Origin: Tricholoma matsutake
Lineage: Eukaryota; Basidiomycota; Agaricomycetes; Agaricales; Tricholomataceae
Direction: 5' to 3'
Assembly (NCBI GenBank): GCA_026075535.2
Contig: AP026548.1
Location: forward strand, 6,076,001-6,140,000
DNA length: 64,000 bases
Shown in pieces: positions 53,509 through 64,000 of the stretch. Position 1 is the first letter of the stretch. Each line of letters opens with the position of its first letter. The notes beneath the pieces are model-generated. The model was not told where the DNA came from. It ran no database searches and saw only the letters and a program-made list of their open reading frames with translations. A program made the translations under genes and the position numbers.

Positions 53509-54697
53509 GTCTCAGCCTCCGGAGACCCCTTGGAATACGACTCCACTTGGAGTACATAGAGAATGCTGGGACCTAACCCCTTTGATGAGGAAGGTCCAGG
53601 TAAAGTCCTGGTGGACCTGACAACCCCAGCGGTCCTGACAGCCCTGGGGGTGACCCTGATGACTCAACCTCCCAATGGCAGAAATCCTGACACAGGAGAT
53701 AGGTTCCTCAATGCTCTCTTCCAGCTCTTGGACAGTCTCCGAGCCCTCCGGCAGAATAAAGCACCCAAATCTGAGAAGATCAAAGTCTGAGACCCTGACA
53801 CTTTTGATGGGGCCAACCCCCAGAAACTTCAGGACTTCCTAGTCTCATGCAACCTTCACTTCCATGATTGTCCTCAGGTCTTTGCCTCTGATGAAAAGAA
53901 GATCCTATTCATCCTTTCCTACCTCAAAGGGTCAGCCCTTAGCTGGTTTGAACCTGGACTCAATGACCCAACAAATTCCGCCCATTGGATGTGGAACTAC
54001 GAGGTATTCCTTAGTGAGTTTGGAAAGTAATTTTGGTCCTCACGACCCTGTCAGGGATGCATAGAAGGCCCTTTCAGAACTCACAATGAAGAAAGGTGGA
54101 AGAATAGTGAAGTATAATGTGTATTTCTGGGAACTGGCTTCCTGGGTCAATTGGAATTAGGCTGCTCTTTGCGACCAGTATTTCTGTGGTCTTCTGCTCC
54201 ATCTCCGTATAGAAGTCTTACAGGGGGGACGACCCGATACTCTAGCATCCCTACATCTTAAAGCCCAAGATGCTGACAACATCTATTGGATGCAGGAAGA
54301 AGAAACCTACTTAGAAGTGAAAACTCCCAGGAATTCCGCAAACCCTGGGAGAAAGGAATCCAAAGCTTCTCCTAGCTCCAATTCCAACTCTAACACTCAG
54401 TCCAAACCCCAGCCCTCATCCAGTACCAACTGCACAAGCCAATCATCACCTGGCAGCTCCTCTGGGTCGAAGAACAACTTCCAGAGGGACAAGCCAAAAA
54501 ACTCTATTTCTGACAAGTTAGGGAAAGATGGTAAACTAACCGGAGATGAGTGTGAACGCCGCATGAAAGAAGGACTTTGCCTCTACTGCGGCAAGAAAGG
54601 ACATGGAGCCAGAAATTGTCCAAAGTCCAAAGTGGCCAAAGCTTGTGCTGCAGCAGTCATCAAGTCCAAGCCGGACTCTGCGGACACAAAAAAATAG
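53509..54697 (+). pseudogene. gag: Element A gag with CCHC knuckle
   Basis: MSQPPETPWNTTPLG near 53509 corresponds to the A' start; a frameshift follows within the Gly/Pro-rich segment. 53563-53790 gives NPFDEEGPGKVLVD and GDRFLNALFQLLDS. The capsid core continues with KLQDFLVSCNLHFHD, LSYLKGSALSWFEPG and, after frameshifts, KYNVYFWELASWVNW. 54290-54697 is clean: a Ser/Asn-rich stretch, CERRMKEGLCLYCGKKGHGA (CCHC knuckle, Cys at RNCP) and a Lys-rich end. Stops near 54010-54180 make it a pseudogene. Confidence 0.87.
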
Positions 54698-54699
54698 TC

Positions 54700-55163
54700 C
54701 ACAACCCTTGGGAACATGCCATTGGGGCTGAGGGTTGCATTGACCTTTCCCAACTGGCTGCTTACGTCCATCTCAATGTGTCCGCTCTTTCTGATCCTGA
54801 ATCCCTTACCATCCTGCTATCCCTTTCCAAACATTTCCTAGAAATCTGAACTCTTATCGACTCTGGTTCCTCACATTGTTTCCTAGATTCATCATTTGTG
54901 TGGGACAACCAACTTAGTACCAAAACCATTCCTCCAATCAGACTCTGACTATTTGATGGAACTTGTAACTCCACCATAACCCAAGTCATGAAACTCCTGG
55001 TCACTTTTCCATCTAGTGAAGTGTTCAATCTGACATTTTATGTAACCTCGCTGGACTCTTCCTGTTCTGCAGTACTTGGTCATAACTGGCTGAAGCAATA
55101 CAATCTGTTGATTGACTGGTCTTCAGGCCAAATAAATTTCTGTTCCACAGCTCAAAGAGGTCC
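54700..55163 (+). pseudogene. Element A aspartic protease, cut by G2
   Basis: The TLIDSGSSHCFLDSSFV active-site block lies at about 54850-54900, right after a TGA that probably was [23 protein letters not shown] near 55066-55125 is the second protease block. The frame runs into the G2 LTR at 55164 and resumes in the same frame at 62469. Confidence 0.87.
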
Positions 55164-55801
55164 TGTTACAATTTTGCTATCTGGACAAGACTGGGCACTT
55201 CATTTTTCCTTTCTGACACGACATGACTCACTTCCGATGGAGACACCCCCTGATCTGACTCCTGTCAATTGACATGCTGCGCCGCAGTATTCCATGATGT
55301 TGAACTCTGTGATGTCGGACTGCTTGACATTGGACCCTTGACATCAGATCTGTGACATCGGACGCCTCATGCTTGGCATGAGGGTTATTTGCTATTGTTC
55401 TTCGACATGCTGCGCTGCAGCACTCCATGACATCGGATGCCTCATGCTAGGCATGAGGCTTACTGTTCTATTGTTCCTTCTATATTTACTTGACAAGGAT
55501 CTCGTATTCCGATTGGACAATAGACATTCTCTGAACCGTATATAAGCTACAGTAATACTGCCTGTATTCCTTAGCTTGACCTAATTCAACCTACAGTCTT
55601 ATACTTACTTGAACAGTAAAGTGGGAAAGTCCCCTACTGTGATACACAAACAGATGGTTTACTCAGAAAGCCTCTGAGTACAGACAACTGTGATGGCTTG
55701 AGGAAGCACCCAAGCAAAGGCTAAAGAGCCCAAAACACTAGGAAAGCCTCCTAGTAGAACAGAACAAAGAACAAGTCGAGTTAAGACCTATAGTCTTAAC
55801 A
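55164..55801 (+). repeat. 5' LTR of G2 (638 bp)
   Basis: TGTTACAATTTTGC...CTTAACA. TATA box TATATAAG lies at 55539-55546. TTAGCTTGACCT (55571-55582) lies about 30 nt later and is complementary to the primer site. It has about three 15-bp TGACATCGGACTCC-like units. Confidence 0.94.
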
Positions 55802-55803
55802 AA

Positions 55804-55813
55804 AGGTCAAGCT
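55804..55813 (+). promoter_or_regulatory. Self-priming primer-binding site (G2)
   Basis: AGGTCAAGCT starts two bases after the LTR and is the reverse complement of 55573-55582 in the LTR; a G-U and one more pair extend it to 12. Same geometry as G1 but a different sequence, so the pairing is conserved while the bases are not. Confidence 0.72.
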
Positions 55814-55848
55814 GATCTACGCAGTCCGCCTACCTAGGTGCAGACACA

Positions 55849-56934
55849 ACGTCTTTCAGACAAAGCCCAGACAGACCTCCAACCGGAGCATCATCATCAG
55901 GAAGAACCCCGTGGTATAGATACCAGGGTCGACTAGTACAATACTCGGAACCAGCACAGAAGTGGTTCTCAAGGAGAACCAGTGACGAAGAACCCCGATA
56001 CCTCAACGAAGAGGATTTTGGATCCTTCAATAAAGAAACCCCAGAACAAGATCCATTCTCCCTATCCGATGACAATGCCAACATGTCTACCGAACCCACC
56101 ACATCGACCAAAGAAATCAGAATCTGAACCCCATCCGACTTCACAGGGGACCAAACCAGAACTGCAAAGTTCCTACAAGAAGTAAAACTCTATTTGAGAG
56201 TAAACCATGGGATCTATGACACTGATGAGAAGAAAATGATCTTCGCACTGTCATTCATGAACGGAGGAACCGCCGCGCCCTGGGCACAAACATGGGCAGA
56301 AAAGGAAGACCTAGGAACTTGGTCGACCTTTGAAACAGCACTCAAGTTAGCGTTCACACCAATTGACAAAGCTGGCAGAGCCAGAACAGAGATAAAGACA
56401 TTGAAGCAGGGACAGGACCTGGAGGATTACATTGCGCAATTCCAAATCCTGTGAGAAAAGGCGGGAATCAACGACGATACCGCCCTGATCAAACTCTTTA
56501 TGGATGGGTTAAACCCCAAACTCCTCAAAAGAGTATTCAACATGGAAACAATCCCCACAACCTTAGAGGGGATGATCAACGCTGCCTCCAAGTACAATGG
56601 ACAGTGGAGGAGAGCAAAAGCAATAACAGGAAAGCTACAGGAGACCTGGGCAAAGAAGCCTCCAGGCTCCAAAGCAAAGGAGACCCCACTCAAAATCAAT
56701 CAACTCTCAAATCAAGAGAGGGTCGATCACATGAAGAAAGGGCTGTGCTTTGTGTGCCACCAACCTGGACACAGAGCAACCGAACACAAGAAAGGGGAAG
56801 CAAGGACTGAGAACCAGTCATTCCCAAAGAAGAAAGGTGAAGAAGCCTACTCAAAGATCCAAGCAATCATAAAAGGCCTCGACGAAGAAGACAGGACAAG
56901 GGCTCTTGCTGCAATCGAGGACGAGGGTTTTTAA
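55849..56934 (+). pseudogene. gag: G2 gag
   Basis: The frame homologous to the G1 start has ACG at 55849-55851 where G1 has ATG. It continues SPDRPPTGASSSGRTPWYRY and, at 56082, MSTEPTTSTKEIRI then TGA. The core (LSFMNGGTAAPWAQTWAEKE, LKQGQDLEDYIAQFQIL, then TGA) and MDGLNPKLLKRVFNMETIPT follow. The knuckle is CFVCHQPGHRATEH, again C-X2-C-X4-H-X4-H. The end is acidic and runs into GGGTTTTTAA. Parallel structure to G1 gag leaves no doubt about identity. Confidence 0.88.
56925..56934 (+). promoter_or_regulatory. Putative -1 frameshift site (G2)
   Basis: GGGTTTT (56925-56931) is followed by TAA. The -1 frame is open through to the protease ORF. Heptamer and position equal those in G1. Confidence 0.62.
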
Positions 56935-59900
56935 AGAGGTGGCCTGCCTCGATGCCAGGTACCACCAAACTTTCCATTAGCTCTGTATTACTAGCCACTT
57001 TGAAGAATCAATCTATGCATCTAGATGTCAAGGTGCTAGGAACAAACGGAAAGAAAGCCATTGAAACCAAAGCCCTACTCGACTCAGGAGCAGGAGGAAT
57101 ATTCATGAGCCACAAGTTCGCAGAAGAAAACGGACTCAAACTGCACCCCTTGGAAAGAATCATCAAGGTGAAGAACATGGATGGAACCCCAAACAAGAAA
57201 GGGGAAATCTCCCAATATGCCAGGGGACTGCTAACAATCAATGGGCAATTGTTCCCGATGACCTTCCTCATTGCGGGATTGGGAGGAGAATCAATCCTGG
57301 GCCTGCCATGGCTCAGAAAGATTAATCCAGTAATTGACTGGAAGATCAGAACCTTCCAATTCAGAACGAAGGATGGGAATTATCCGGAACTCCCACATGG
57401 GAAAGGAAGAACCCTCATCGGAAGGGTGCAAACCGAGAAACCCAACGAAGGGTACCTATCATGGTGCCAGAGGGGAACTGAAAAGAAGAAAGACCCCCTA
57501 GACATGACAGAAGAAGAGAAGCAGGCGTGGTGCCGAAGAATAGTCGCCAAGGAAAGAGAGAAGCTCACTCTCAAAGTAAAGACGAGAGAAGAGCAATGGG
57601 CGCAATTCAAAAAATCAGCTGCCAGGGAAAGAAAGAAGCTCCTTTCCAAGACAAAGATACCGACGAAGGAAGAATGGCTTGAACAATGCCAAAGAATCAT
57701 CGCCAAGGCAAGGGTGATGGGAGGAGTCCTCCACACCAAACCAAGAAAAAACAAAATGCCCACCGAAACCAGAAGGGCAATGATAGAAGAAGTAAATGAC
57801 GAAGAAATCGCAGTCACGACTCTTCAAAATGCAGAGCCCATTGGGCCACAGGATGAAGAAGACACTGGGAAGGAAAACCCAGCACAGGCAAACCACGAAC
57901 AGGCAACGGAACAGGCAATGGAACAACCGAAAGACACCCAAACTAAGGATTGAAGATGACGAGCTACTGGTTGCCTACATCCGAGGAGAACCCGTCATTG
58001 GTATATTCGAACTGACTAAAACCCCATTGACGGAAGAATATGATGAGCCAAGACACTCGTACTCTCAATCGACAAGGAAAATCTCTCAGCTCATAAAGGC
58101 AAAAGGAACACTGTGATACATCTATGGGCAAAACGTTTGGATTAGGGCAAAAACGTCAGTCTTGCAACATCTGACACATCTAAAGGAAAGAGACCAGGAA
58201 CAGAAAACCCTGGACAAACTACTCCCGGAACAGTACAAAGAATACTGACGGATATTTGAGAAGGAAGCATTGGAGAGATTCCCAGAATCAAGACCCTGGG
58301 ATCACGCAATTGATCTCAAATCAGACTTTGTGGCAAAAGATTGCAAGGTATACCCGCTCTCACCGGCAGAACAGAAGAAACTCGACGAGTTCCTCAATGA
58401 GAGCCTGGAAAAAGGATACATCCGATCATCAAAATCACCCATGGCCTCCCCATTCTTCTTTGTCGCAAAGAAGGACTTGGATGCCCTGAGACCATGTCAG
58501 GATTACAGGTACTTGAATAATGGCACAATCAAGAACACCTACCCACTACCATTGGTAGGAGACCTGTTAGACAGACTAAGAGGGGCAAAGTGGTTCACGA
58601 AGTTAGACATCTGATGGGGATACCACAACGTTAGAATCAAGGATGGCGACCAATGGAAGGCAGCCTTCAAGACAAACAGAGGGCTGTTCGAACCAATGGT
58701 AATGTTCTTTGGATTATGCAACTCACCGGCGACGTTCCAAGCAATGATGAACGAGATTTTCCATGACATGATCAGAGAAGGATGGCTTGTAATTTACATG
58801 GACAACATCCTGATATTCTCCAAAGACCAGAACAAACACCAGGAAAGGACAAAAAGGGTGCTGCAAAGACTAGCAGAAAACAACCTATACCTAAAACCAG
58901 AGAAGTGCAAGTTTGATGTCCATGAAGTGGAATTCTTGGGTCTGATCATCTGACCCAACGAGATTGCAATGGACAACACGAAGCTGGCAGGTATACAAGA
59001 TTGGCCCACCCCGGCAAACATAAAGGTGGTTAGATCCTTCCTAGGATTTGGGAACTTCTACAGGAAGTTCATCAGACATTTTGCAGAGACAAGCAGGCCA
59101 CTAAATGAACTAACCAAGAAGAACAAAACATTCGACTGGACAACAGAGTGTGAACAGGCTTTTCAAACACTAAAAAGGAAGTTCGCAGAAGCCCCAGTAC
59201 TACTGATGCCAGACCCAACAAAGCCATTCACAATCGAATCTGATGCCTCAAAACACGCTACAGGAGGAGTGCTGAGACAGAGGGACACCAATGGGGATTG
59301 GCACCTGTGCGGATACATATCGCATGCGCTAACACCAACAGAACGGAACTACAAGATTTACAACAGGGAGCTACTAGCGATAATACGATCACTAGAAACC
59401 TGGAGACACTACCTAATGGGTTCAGAACACCCAGTGTTAATCCTGTCGGATCACAAGAACTTGACGTACTTCCGAACGGCGCAGAAACTGAACAGATGAC
59501 AGGCAAGATGGAGCCTATTCCTATCAGAATTTGACTTGCAAATCGTCCATGTGCCTGGATCACAGATGGTGCAGAGCGATGTGTTGTCACAGAGAGCGGA
59601 TCATGTACCAGAAGAAGACAACAACAATGAAGACATCACGATGTTACCTGAAATGGTATTTGTGAAGTTCATTGATACGGAAGTTCATGATCTACTTGTG
59701 GGTAGTATCATGAAAGACAATCTGGTAAAGAGGGCAATCAAAGCGCTAAAGACAAAAGGAACCCTGCCAATAAAGTCAGCATTGGAAGATTGGAAAATAG
59801 AGGACGGCCTTCTATTTTTTCGAGACAGGTGCTATGTCCCGGACAACGGAGATCTATGGAAGAAGCTGGTGCAAAAATACCACGAAGGAGTAACCAGCGG

Positions 59901-61111
59901 ACACCCAGGACAATGGCAGACAGCTGAAATGGTTAGGAGAGACTACTGGTGGCCAGGAATGATGACATACATCAAAAACTACGTCGCTGGATGCACAACA
60001 TGCCAGCAAATGAAGGTCAACACCCACCCGATGACACCGCCTCTACAACCAATTAAATCCAAAGTGACAAGACCATTTGCAATGGTGACAACCAATTTCA
60101 TAACCGACCTATGGCTATGATGCACTCATGGTCATGGTAGACCATGGGCTTACGAAGGGGGTAATTTTCATCCCCTGCAAAAAAACCATCGATGCACTGG
60201 AAGCAGCGACCCGCTACTTGGATCATGTCTACAAACAATTTGGCCTCCCAGACAAGATCATCTCGGACAGGGACCCCAGATTTGCCTCTCAGCTATTCCA
60301 GGAGCTGGGAAGACTGCTTGGGATCAAACTAGCAATGAGCACGGCATACCACCCACAGACAGATGGGGAAACTGAGCAAGTGAATCAGGAGGTAGAGGTG
60401 TACTTGCAAATATTCTGCTCAAACAACCAAGAAAAGTGGAAGCATTTCCTTCCAACAGCAGAATTCACGCACAACCAGAGGACACACTCCACCCAGAAGA
60501 ACTCCCTGTTCTACCTCATGATGGGCTACAAACCCAAGGCATTCCCCCTCCCTTACCTGAAAACGAACATACTGGCCATCGAGAAGCAAATTGTCACACT
60601 GCAAAGAGCCCGAGACGAAGCAAAGGCAACTCATGAATTAGCCAGACAAATGATGGCAGAAAGGACAACACGGCACTTCACGCCATTCAAGGAAGGAGAT
60701 AAGGTGTGGCTAGAGGCAAAGAACCTCAAGACAATGCATGCAACAAAGAAGCTTGCGCCAAAAAGAGAAGGACCATTCTCTATCGAGAAGGTCTTAAGCC
60801 CCCTTTCCTACCGACTAAAGTTACCTGATCAATGGAAAATACATCCGGTATTCCACGCAGCACTTCTCTCCCCTTATAAAGAAACCAAAATGCATGGACC
60901 AAACTTCCCGGAACCACCGCCTGATCTTATAGAAGGTGAATCAGAGTACAAAGTGGAAGCAATCATCGGACATAAGAAGAAAGGAAGGACCATGCACTTC
61001 CTAGTAAAGTGGGTTGGATACCCGACCTTGGAGAACTTGTGGGAGCCCGAGGGGAACCTGACTAATGCCAAGAGAATCCTAGGGGCATATAAACAGCAAC
61101 GACAGCTGTAG
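56925..61111 (+). pseudogene. pol: G2 pol: protease, RT, RNase H, integrase, chromodomain
   Basis: Protease LLDSGAGGIFMSHKF near 57080 (catalytic Asp kept) and SILGLPWLRKINPVIDW near 57290. A long basic linker reaches 57953. The RT N-terminal part is at 58270-58614; [19 protein letters not shown] follows, and the active site reads YMDN (58795-58806) instead of YMDD. RNase H: 58969-59499 ([18 protein letters not shown]). Integrase: HPGQWQTAEMVRRDYWWPGM near 59910, CTTCQQMK, a small deletion with frame change near 60110, [18 protein letters not shown] near 60340. Chromodomain at about 60930-61111 (YKVEAIIGHKKKG, LVKWVGYPTLENLWEPE). Stops at several TGA codons (58611, 58950, 59497). Confidence 0.93.
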
Positions 61112-61202
61112 AACCCCCAAGACCAAAACACCCACTGAACCAACCACGAAAGAAACCACAGAATGCTCACCATCCCATTGACACTACACCTACCATGAAC
61201 CC

Positions 61203-61677
61203 CAGCAAGGACTGGGCAAACGGTCGTCGACCAACGACCACTGATGAATATACTCCCTGGCAGACCTGCATGGATATGCCCGCATGGGATTCCCTTCTGG
61301 ATTACAAGGGATGATTGGATAAGAAGGATGACCTTGACCTGTCCAAAATGCTGTCTCTTTGCCTGGAGAAGCATGAGAGCGGATTACAATTGGGTGAGGG
61401 CACAGTATGAAGAGTGGTGCTTCGAGGGAGAACTAGACGAGGAGGACTATTTCCCAGAGGACTTCTACATTGATTGAGAAGGACTTGCCCCCGGCAGAAG
61501 ACCACTATCAGGGGTAAGCGTGCCCCTGTGGAGAGACCTGCAGTGGAATACCCACTACGATAATGAGAGCGGATATAGCCTGGCGAAGAGGCTCCTGCTC
61601 GGAGAACATGGAGAGTTGGGAACACTGCTGTGCTCCAACCGATTCCCTCAAACCCCACAACCCCGCCCCACCTCCTG
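61203..61677 (+). pseudogene. Accessory ORF B of G2
   Basis: Homologous to the G1 ORF B: PGRPAWICPHGIPFWITRDD, a CPKC pair, VRAQYEEWCFEGELDEEDYF, a TGA at 61476, then GLAPGRRPL, DLQWNTHYDNESGY and GELGTLLCSN. The N-terminal 15 residues are in another frame, so there is an early frameshift; the first ATG in the main frame is 61244. It lies between the chromodomain stop and the 3' LTR. Function unknown; a metal-binding role is possible from the paired Cys motifs. Confidence 0.65.
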
Positions 61678-61738
61678 ACTAGGGAGGAGAAAGAGATTTT
61701 GATCAAAGTCAGTGACTTTGAAGATAGAGAGAGGGTGA

Positions 61739-62468
61739 TGTTATGATTTTGCTATCTGGACCTGCAAGACTGGGCACTTCATTTTTCCTTTCTGACACAA
61801 CATGACTCACTTCCGATGGAGACACCCCCTGATCTGACTCCTGTCGATCGACATGCTGTGCCGCAGTATTCTGTGACATCGAACTCCGTGACATCGGACT
61901 CCATGACATCGGACTCCGTGACATCGGACTCCATGACATCGGACTCCGTGACGTCGGACTCCTTGACATTGGACCCCTGATATCAGATCCTTGACATTGG
62001 ACCCTTGATATCAGATCTGTGACATCAGACACCTCATGCTTGGCATGAGGGTTATTTGGTATTGTTCTTCGACATGCTGCACCGCAGCACTCCATGACAT
62101 CGGACGCCTCATGCTAGGCATGAGGCTTACTGTTCTATTGTTCCTTCTATATTTACTTGACAAGGATCTTGTATTCCGATTGGATGATAGACATTCTCTG
62201 AACCGTATATAAGCTACAGTAATACTGCCTGTATTTTTTAGCTTGACCTAATTCAACCTATGGTCTTATACTCACTTGAACAGTAAAGTGGGAAAGTCCC
62301 CTACTGTGATACACGAACAGATGGTTTACTCAGAAAGCCTCTGAGTACGGACAACCGTGATAGCTTGAGGAAGCACCCAAGCAAAGGCTAAAGAGCCCAA
62401 AACACTAGGAAAGCCTCCTAGTAGAACAGAACAAAGAACAAGTCGAGTTAAGACCTATAGTCTTAACA
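61739..62468 (+). repeat. 3' LTR of G2 (730 bp) with expanded 15-bp repeat
   Basis: Same termini as the 5' LTR. The difference in length comes mainly from a run of about seven 15-bp units TGACATCGGACTCCG (61873-61977), followed by alternating GATATCAGATC words. ORFs through this repeat are artefacts. Confidence 0.93.
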
Positions 62469-62830
62469 GGTCCTGCCCCCTCGATGTCTTCCGACTCTCC
62501 TATCTTGTGTGAGTCACCTTCACCTCCGAACCTTCCAGCGGAAACCCATGAAAACCCTGTAATCACTAAACCCTTGAAACTTATACCTCCTGAGATCTCT
62601 TTCATCAATGCTGCCACTTACATGTGCGCAAGCAAACTTCCTGGGGCTGTTGGCTTTCAGATGACATTCTCCCCAGAAGGACTGGCGGCTAAATCCTCAG
62701 TAGCATCCAGAAATCCTCTGGACCTTTCAGATGTTCCAGAAGAATATCATGAATTTGCAGATGTTTTTAATAAACAAAAAGCCGACACCCTTCCTCCACA
62801 CCATCCAAATGACCTCAAGATAGAGACGGT
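62469..62830 (+). pseudogene. Element A, right part: protease-RT linker
   Basis: In frame with the left part across the G2 insertion. SMSSDSPILCESPSPPNLP is a Pro-rich linker, then EISFINAATYMCASKL, SVASRNPLDLSDVPEEYHEF, ADVFNKQKADTLPPHHPNDL, the conserved approach to RT. Similarity stops about 62830; the RT itself is absent. Confidence 0.8.
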
Positions 62831-64000
62831 GATGATGCTCAACCCGGGAAAACCACCAAAACTGCTGATGAGGCAATCAATGATATTTGCGATGAGTCAG
62901 AGGAAGGTTGCAAGACGTTCTGAATGTTCGTGGTCAAACCTATGGGAAGATAACTAGTTAATACTAGTCATGAAGGTAGTGCTATGAGAGACAAAGGTGT
63001 TTGGCATGGTCTGATTGAGTATTGATCGATATCGAGGACAATTGATGAGATCGACGGCAAACGAGTTTATTGTTGATGGTCGATGTGTGAATTCTGGGGA
63101 CCTTTTGATAGGTTGATAGTATACAAAGGGTATGGCAAATGGCTATGAAGTGTTGGAAGGGTTGTTAGTGCTAATGACGAGAGGATCGAAGGAGGATCAA
63201 GGATGCAATGATCGCAGAGGTTTCTTGTCAATTGAGAAAACCCGTAGAGACTTAGATTGTTTTAGAAAGTTGATCGGATGCTTAGAACTGTATACGAGAT
63301 GATAGGTGAAGACAATTTCTTGTATTTTCCAGTAGATACTACAGAGTTTTATATGTTTTAAAGAAACTTCCTAAAATGGAATGAGAAACATGTGTAGAAC
63401 ATGAGGCAAAAGATATGAGTTAAGGCACAAGGCCAAAAAGGAGACTGGAATCCAAAGAAGAAAGAGATGTATCATATGATGAAGGAGTAATAAAGGGAAA
63501 GAACTAAAAAGAGACTGTCCTTTGTGTATAAACCACGCTAAGTCTCGCAATAATCCATCCAGCGGGTTCTGTACATGATAGGGACTTGAAACGAGGCTGA
63601 CCTATGATCAGCAGGTTTGAGCATGAGTTGGAATATGTCCTAGCGCATGGTCTTCCACCATTTAGATAACGAAGGCGGCACCCGATGTCACTCATAGTCT
63701 CTTGACGATGGTTGACAATGGTCGAAGATGTTCAATCATGGTTGTGGCTGTTCGAAGTTGATCGGGGATGTTTGATGGTCATTTAGAAGGATCTTAGGGG
63801 CTTTCGGGGTAGTCCTAAGGTTGTGTGATGTGGGCTCTTGGTACGATCGATGTTGCTGGTGATGTTTTGATGCGGTCGATATGATATCGCGATCGATAGA
63901 CTGTATCGCACTGCATCTGGGACATCGTAGGAGTTAGCCAATGTGATTAGAATATGGTTGAAATGGTGAATCGGCCTTTGAGCCGAGGAGACAACCTATC
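62831..64000. other. No recognisable feature
   Basis: G/T-rich on the plus strand, many GATCGAT and GTTGATGG words, no ORF with family motifs on either strand. It might be a heavily mutated part of element A or unrelated intergenic sequence. Confidence 0.4.

Larger units (their letters stand above)
52701..55163 (+). mobile_element. Gypsy element A, left part
   Basis: TGTCAAGACC at 52701 begins an LTR-like region homologous to the A' leader. Gag (from about 53509), knuckle and protease follow. The coding region is interrupted at 55163 by G2 and continues at 62469, with GGTCC duplicated. The right LTR is not in the window, and coding similarity is lost after about 62830. Confidence 0.85.
55164..62468 (+). 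mobile_element. Complete Ty3/gypsy chromovirus, family G2
   Basis: 5' LTR 55164-55801, self-priming site 55804-55813, gag, -1 frameshift site, pol with chromodomain, accessory ORF B, 3' LTR 61739-62468. Target duplication GGTCC stands at 55159-55163 and 62469-62473. The protein order and the extra ORF are the same as in G1 and the LTR ends are alike, but the sequences are clearly a different family. Stops, a frameshift in integrase and an altered RT active site show it is inactive. Confidence 0.96.

Noticed and set aside
61709..62095. 128-residue ORF on the minus strand with repeated MSRSPMSWSP
   Set aside because: It is a translation of the 15-bp LTR repeat; no start context, no relation to any gene, absent from the 5' LTR.
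62831..64000. RT domain of element A
   Set aside because: No RT motif is readable in any frame after about 62830, so the continuation is not claimed.

Overview
The window is a dense nest of transposable elements. I see no convincing intact host gene, rRNA, tRNA or CRISPR array. Several things point to a basidiomycete, most likely a TE-rich Agaricomycete: chromodomain-bearing Ty3/gypsy elements, a Helitron with an Agaricomycete-style N-terminal repeat region, a multi-exon coiled-coil protein of a type I associate with mushroom genomes, and very short introns of about 50 nt. The species cannot be read from the sequence.

Layout from left to right. 1-7085 (-) is a chromodomain Ty3/gypsy element, family G1 copy 1; its 3' end lies outside the window. 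It sits in the RNase H region of another gypsy element, C (7086-about 12.6 kb, -), whose gag also carries a 426-bp LTR-like repeat, R (11146-11571). Element D (about 12.6-18.0 kb, +) is a decayed chromovirus carrying a hAT-like MITE (13384-13708) and a near-palindromic MITE (about 17403-17650). 19150-26934 (+) is G1 copy 2, complete with two LTRs and a 5-bp target duplication. 27.0-27.8 kb holds a possible spliced gene fragment and a minisatellite. 27.8-29.7 kb (-) is the 5' part of gypsy element A', split by a second R copy. 29.76-37.5 kb (-) is a LINE split at its RT active-site codons by a nearly intact Ty1/copia element (30608-36397, +). 37.5-38.3 kb is a cluster of short palindromes. 38287-41966 is a candidate DNA transposon with 46-bp inverted repeats around a spliced coiled-coil gene of unknown function. 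42.0-43.3 kb is a tandem array of about 375-bp units. 44.4-52.7 kb (+) holds two Helitron fragments in the same orientation, first a C-terminal half and then an N-terminal half, with small insertions. 52.7-55.16 kb and 62.47-62.83 kb are the two sides of gypsy element A, interrupted by a complete element of a second chromovirus family, G2 (55164-62468, +), with target duplication GGTCC. The last kilobase shows nothing recognisable.

G1 and G2 show a common replication logic visible directly in the DNA. The predicted 5' end of the transcript, about 30 nt after a TATA box in the LTR, is complementary to the bases just after the LTR, as in Tf1/sushi self-priming elements. gag ends at GGGTTTT followed at once by a stop, with pol in the -1 frame. 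An extra ORF lies between the chromodomain and the 3' LTR. Nearly all copies are dead, and the commonest lesion is CGA to TGA, i.e. CpG decay. The copia element is the youngest, with one in-frame stop and LTRs that differ mainly by one 33-bp repeat unit.
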